Source of the DNA: an uncultured Lachnospiraceae bacterium
Lineage (GTDB): Bacteria > Bacillota > Clostridia > Lachnospirales > Lachnospiraceae
Reading direction: 5' to 3'
Length of the DNA: 18,238 nt
NCBI GenBank assembly: GCA_910586095.1
Contig: CAJUHQ010000074.1
Coordinates: forward strand, 1 to 18,238
Positions 15,293 through 18,238 of this stretch are shown piece by piece (position 1 is the first letter of the stretch; each line of letters begins with the position of its first letter). The position numbers were made by a program, and so were the translations under genes. The notes beneath the pieces were generated by a model, which saw nothing but the letters and a program-made list of their open reading frames with translations, made no database searches and was not told where the DNA came from.

Positions 15293-15324
15293 ATTCTTTT
15301 TAGAATGTATATTCTTTTTAGAAT
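15293..15324. repeat. Two identical palindromic boxes upstream of sufC
   Basis: ATTCTTTTTAGAAT occurs at 15293-15306 and again, identically, at 15311-15324. Each has 5-bp arms ATTCT/AGAAT around a 4-base centre, and the pair is set 18 bases apart. A partial copy (ATTCTTTTTG) is at 15271-15280. They lie about 20 to 50 bases upstream of the -35 of the predicted sufC promoter and just behind the small acidic protein gene. This looks like a pair of operator sites. The bound protein is unknown. Confidence 0.55.
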
Positions 15325-15369
15325 GGTTTCCCAATATAGATATACTACTAAGATCTCAAAGTAATGAGG

Positions 15370-15657
15370 CTAGTTAATTTGATAAATCACAATTTCCTGT
15401 TCTTCTTGTAACAGTGGTAAATTGCATAATGTACAAATACACTGAAATAACTTCGTATCTTCACATACTTCAAAATAATCACCAAAAGAATAGTCTATAT
15501 CTATATGCCGATGAATGATAACTGTATCATCACATTCAATTACATCACTATAATATATGATACTAGAGATATCCCCACTTAGAGAATCATCTGCTATACC
15601 CATATTTTCTTCTGATAACTTAGTACTAATCTGTTTTACCTCATCTATTGTTATCAT
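15370..15657 (-). CDS. Small acidic protein of unknown function
   Basis: About 95 residues if it starts at ATG 15657, where AAGAG lies some 7 bases upstream; the frame opens back to a TTG at 15729 without a ribosome site, so a 119-residue form is possible. I do not recognise a family. It is acidic, has no membrane segment, and has a region rich in alternating hydrophobic residues (SSIIYYSDVIECDDTVIIH). Near the C-terminus three Cys lie close together in FQCICTLCNL, which might bind metal or form disulfides (speculative). It begins about 88 bases after the GHKL kinase gene on the same strand and is probably cotranscribed with it. Confidence 0.5.
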   Translation of the reverse strand: MITIDEVKQISTKLSEENMGIADDSLSGDISSIIYYSDVIECDDTVIIHRHIDIDYSFGDYFEVCEDTKLFQCICTLCNLPLLQEEQEIVIYQIN

Positions 15658-15744
15658 TTCATTTTCTCTTTTTTCTGACAACAATTTGCAAACAACAGTT
15701 GCATTACTTAACTTACATTTTGATTTCAATATAGATACTTTGTG

Positions 15745-16623
15745 TTAAATCTCTACACGAAAGCAAATTTCTTGTCTATTATCCTGTTCTAAAAGTTCCA
15801 CTGTGATCTCTCCATTATGACGTCGTGCAATTTGATTGGCTTGATACAATCCTAAGCCACGTTCCTCACGATTATCCTTTGTTGAAAAACCTTTTTCAAA
15901 AAAGTGGGAGATATCACCAATCATTAAATTTTCTACCTGATTTTTAATCATAAAAATCAACTTGTCATCTTTTGCGTCCAGTACCATGTCTACTCGATTG
16001 TGTACAGGCGTAGCCGCCTCAAAGGCATTATCTACAAGCGTACCAATAATCTCAACAAGTGAATGTTCTGACACACATGTCACGATTTCTTGGCTTAGAA
16101 CCTGCATCTCTATCTCAATAAAATTTGGTGCACTGATAATCTTACTATATAAAAAACCAGCGAGAATCTTATCCGATATTCGCAACAATGCAGGATTGCA
16201 GCGTGATTTATCCCCATAAATATTTTTGCCATATGTTGATTGCGCTTCCACAAGCTCATTGTACTCTTTGATTGTCACATGCATACTCAACACTGCATTC
16301 ATATGATTATCAAACTCATGCTGACGTGCTCGAATATCTTTAGTCAATTCCTCTAGAGGTTTAATATAAAGTTTATAGATTTTTAGTTCTTGTTCCTGAC
16401 GTCTAACAATCGCATAATTTTGTCCCCAATCCCAAAGCCCAAACAAGATCACTGAAAAAATAATGCCAAAAAGCACCATAACTTTAATATTAAGAGTATG
16501 ACTTAAATACAAATCAACTAATAAATATAATGTGGCGACCAATGCAATCATACAAAATATTCTATATAAAAATTTTCTACTCAATTCAGCCACTGGAGCT
16601 ATTGATTTGTTCGTTCTTTTCAT
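15745..16623 (-). CDS. GHKL-type sensor histidine kinase (AgrC/CitA-like)
   Basis: A membrane histidine kinase of about 292 residues. Two hydrophobic segments (about 20-42 and 44-64) precede the H-box RARQHEFDNHMNAV with phospho-acceptor His about residue 102, the pattern of AgrC-type and citrate-type kinases. The ATPase domain shows IIGTLVDNAFEAA (N box) and ERGLGLYQANQIARRHNGEI (G box). The external loop is very short, so any signal is probably sensed in the membrane. The start is unclear: AAGGAG at the end of trmD is 1 base before ATG 16635 and 13 before ATG 16623, and a TTG at 16647 overlaps trmD. No response regulator gene is visible in the window. It sits directly behind trmD and ahead of the small acidic protein, as the fourth of five same-strand genes. 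Confidence 0.85.
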   Translation of the reverse strand: MKRTNKSIAPVAELSRKFLYRIFCMIALVATLYLLVDLYLSHTLNIKVMVLFGIIFSVILFGLWDWGQNYAIVRRQEQELKIYKLYIKPLEELTKDIRARQHEFDNHMNAVLSMHVTIKEYNELVEAQSTYGKNIYGDKSRCNPALLRISDKILAGFLYSKIISAPNFIEIEMQVLSQEIVTCVSEHSLVEIIGTLVDNAFEAATPVHNRVDMVLDAKDDKLIFMIKNQVENLMIGDISHFFEKGFSTKDNREERGLGLYQANQIARRHNGEITVELLEQDNRQEICFRVEI

Positions 16624-16643
16624 CTTAATAACCATGCTCCTTC

Positions 16644-17408
16644 TCAATCCTGATCTTGTTCTTTTACAATATACGCTTCATATAAATCTGGGCGTCGTTG
16701 TTTTGTCCGTTCTAAGGACTGTTCCCACCGCCATTTTTCAATATTGGCATGATGTCCACTCAACAGCACCTCTGGAACACCTTTGCCATGCCATACTTCT
16801 GGACGCGAATATTGAGGATACTCCAACAATCCATTTGCATGGGACTCTGTAGCAGCAGAATCTCCATTGTTGAGTACTCCTGGCACAAGTCGTGCTATTG
16901 CATCAATCATAACCATTGCTGCTAACTCTCCACCTGTAAGCACATAATCACCTAGTGAAATATAATCTGTTACAATCTCCTCTAGCACTCTTTCATCTAT
17001 TCCCTCGTAATGGCCACACAAAAAGATTAGGTCTTCCTCTTTTGCCAACTGAGCAGCCTTCTTTTGTTTAAATACTTCTCCTTGCGGAGTTACATAAATA
17101 ACCCTAACCTTGTGCGCTTCTTCATGGTTTGTTGTAAATGTTGCACACTTCCCCAAAGATGCTCTGTGCATAAAAATTTTCTCTTCTATATGTTTCCAAC
17201 AATCATATACTGGTTGTGCCTGCATAAGCATACCCGCTCCACCACCATAAGTATAATCATCTACTTTCTTATGCTTATCTAGCGTATAATCTCTAATATT
17301 TTCTGCGTCTATAGAAATAATTCCGCGCTCTTGTGCTCTGCCTATAATACTGGTATGCAGTCCTTCAAGAACCATCTCAGGAAACAATGTCATAATATGA
17401 AAATGCAT
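16644..17408 (-). CDS. trmD: tRNA (guanine-N1)-methyltransferase TrmD
   Basis: Methylates N1 of G37 next to the anticodon using SAM, preventing +1 frameshifting; it acts as a cytosolic dimer. It has the normal 254 residues. The SPOUT trefoil-knot motifs are present: YVTPQGEVF (105-113), LCGHYEGIDERV (130-141) and YISLGDYVLTGGELAAMVMIDAIARLVPGVL-type sequence (149-179). The Asp at 169 falls where the catalytic Asp of the E. coli enzyme lies. The C-terminal half has the usual LEYPQYSRPE and RRPDLYE. It lies 18 bases after rimM on the same strand and is followed almost immediately by the GHKL kinase rather than by rplS. Confidence 0.97.
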   Translation of the reverse strand: MHFHIMTLFPEMVLEGLHTSIIGRAQERGIISIDAENIRDYTLDKHKKVDDYTYGGGAGMLMQAQPVYDCWKHIEEKIFMHRASLGKCATFTTNHEEAHKVRVIYVTPQGEVFKQKKAAQLAKEEDLIFLCGHYEGIDERVLEEIVTDYISLGDYVLTGGELAAMVMIDAIARLVPGVLNNGDSAATESHANGLLEYPQYSRPEVWHGKGVPEVLLSGHHANIEKWRWEQSLERTKQRRPDLYEAYIVKEQDQD

Positions 17409-17426
17409 CGTAATACCTCTACCTTT

Positions 17427-17936
17427 TTATGATAATAATCCTTCCATAACATGAACCTTCATCGTTTTGTTCTCTATATCTACATTAAGAATACACTGTT
17501 TGATTGCTGGAAACAACACCTTCCTACCATCCTCAAAGAGCACCTCATAGACATCATTTGCACCTGTTTCAATCACATTTGTTAATATCCCGAGATAATT
17601 ATCTACTTCATCATAAACTTTTATATCAATTAAATCTGCTATAAAATACTCATCACGTTCAAGTTTGACTGCATTAGCACGTGTGACATAGAGGCTTTTG
17701 CCCTTGTATGCTGCTACATCATTGATATTGTCAATTCCTTTAAATTTTATAATAACCAGCTCTTTAAAAAATTTCACTCCTTCTATTTCTAAAGCTATTT
17801 TTTCCTTATCCGTATCCAACAAAACTTCTTTTAATTTTTTAAAACGTCTTTTATCATCTGTGGTTGGAAATACTTTTACCTCGCCACCAATGCCATGTGT
17901 CTGTGTAATAACTCCTACTTGTAATAAATCCTCCAT
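17427..17936 (-). CDS. rimM: Ribosome maturation factor RimM
   Basis: A 169-residue 30S maturation factor that binds ribosomal protein S19 and helps 16S rRNA head assembly. The N-terminal beta-barrel begins LLQVGVITQTHGIGGEVKVFPTTDD, the family signature. The second, PRC-barrel-like domain has EYFIADLIDIKVYDEV and ends with VLFPAIKQCILNVDIENKTM. I chose ATG 17936 because GGAGGGG lies 3-4 bases upstream; an in-frame ATG six codons earlier is left out. It follows the khpA gene by 78 bases, which hold a perfect hairpin, and leads into trmD. Confidence 0.95.
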   Translation of the reverse strand: MEDLLQVGVITQTHGIGGEVKVFPTTDDKRRFKKLKEVLLDTDKEKIALEIEGVKFFKELVIIKFKGIDNINDVAAYKGKSLYVTRANAVKLERDEYFIADLIDIKVYDEVDNYLGILTNVIETGANDVYEVLFEDGRKVLFPAIKQCILNVDIENKTMKVHVMEGLLS

Positions 17937-17978
17937 GACCCCTCCGTTTTGCAATACAATACTTTAAAATATCCATGT

Positions 17979-18010
17979 ATAAAAGGGTGTTCACAGGAAC
18001 ACCCTTTTAT
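17979..18010 (-). terminator. Hairpin between khpA and rimM (terminator or attenuator-like)
   Basis: A perfect 14-bp inverted repeat (17979-17992 with 17997-18010) has an ACAG loop and arms of the form ATAAAAGGGTGTTC. The T-run (CCCTTTTAT) is the 3' edge of the stem in both directions, as in bidirectional intrinsic terminators. It begins 5 bases after the khpA stop codon and ends about 40 bases before rimM, so it may reduce rimM-trmD expression relative to the genes upstream, or protect the upstream transcript's 3' end. Confidence 0.65.
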
Positions 18011-18014
18011 CACC

Positions 18015-18238
18015 TTAAATTATTTCAACATCTACTCTAATATTATCTTTAGAAGATGCCGCTTTGACAACAGAACGAATTGCCTTTGCAATTCTTCCCT
18101 GCTTTCCGATGACCTTCCCCATATCAGATGATGCCACATGAAGCTCTACAATAATATTTTTACCGTTTACCTTCTCTGTAACCACTACCTCATCAGGATT
18201 GTCCACTAAAGCCTTCGCGATAACTTCGACTAACTCCT
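18015..18238 (-). CDS. khpA: KH-domain RNA-binding protein KhpA (5' end outside window)
   Basis: A partial gene: the frame remains open to the window edge, so the first one to three residues and the start codon lie outside. The visible 74 residues read from ELVEVIAKALVDNPDEVVV and almost fill the usual 75-80. The KH domain is clear, with the GKQG loop in SDMGKVIGKQGRIAKAIRSVV and a C-terminal VDVEII. KhpA binds RNA, often with the partner KhpB/Jag, and affects cell division and envelope genes in Gram-positive bacteria. A GTG at 18206 is internal and not the start. In Bacillota khpA usually lies between rpsP and rimM, which fits this operon. Confidence 0.93.
   Translation of the reverse strand, partial: ELVEVIAKALVDNPDEVVVTEKVNGKNIIVELHVASSDMGKVIGKQGRIAKAIRSVVKAASSKDNIRVDVEII

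Noticed and set aside
15293..15324. Start of a CRISPR or other repeat array
   Set aside because: Only two full copies with a 4-base gap between them and no spacers or cas genes; better read as operator sites.

Overview
This AT-rich window has the gene content of a Clostridia/Bacillota chromosome, most likely Lachnospiraceae. The pointers are a long-form PRPP synthetase (396 aa against about 315 usually), a T-box leader on tyrS, the khpA-rimM-trmD order, a two-gene SufC/SufB-like minimal Fe-S assembly system, AGGAGG-like ribosome binding sites and a GHKL kinase. The family-level assignment is inferred from gene content, not from a database search. I saw no phage genes, insertion sequence or CRISPR array.

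Layout. (1) 51-2573, plus strand: a membrane-anchored linear amide C-N hydrolase, then a PRPP synthetase with its own promoter and a bidirectional terminator. (2) 2614-4353, minus strand: tRNA-Thr(CGU), then a tyrosine-type T-box leader, then tyrS. One strong promoter lies in front of the tRNA, and I see none between the tRNA and the leader. (3) 4501-8638, minus: five genes in close array, namely a short MGMT-family protein, a small AAA/ABC-type ATPase (overlapping), a single-PAS-domain protein, a SAM methyltransferase and a DUF4091 glycosidase-like protein. (4) 8732-9321, minus: a nitroreductase with a perfect hairpin behind it and a 238-base leader that is unexplained. (5) 9560-13437, minus: a phosphorelay pair, with a large membrane hybrid histidine kinase (kinase, receiver, HPt) followed by a two-receiver protein whose first receiver lacks the phospho-acceptor Asp. 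(6) 13554-15324, minus: a SufC-like ATPase and a SufB/D-like scaffold, preceded by a promoter and two identical 14-base palindromes. (7) 15370-18238, minus: khpA (cut by the window edge), rimM and trmD. A GHKL sensor kinase and a small unknown acidic protein sit where many Bacillota carry rplS.

Functionally the window mixes translation genes (tyrS, tRNA-Thr, trmD, rimM, khpA), PRPP supply, Fe-S assembly and signal transduction. No complete novel system is evident. The best second-look items are the GHKL kinase with its small partner inside the trmD operon, the twin palindromes in front of sufC, the tRNA-Thr/T-box arrangement, and the phosphorelay pair that has no DNA-binding output.
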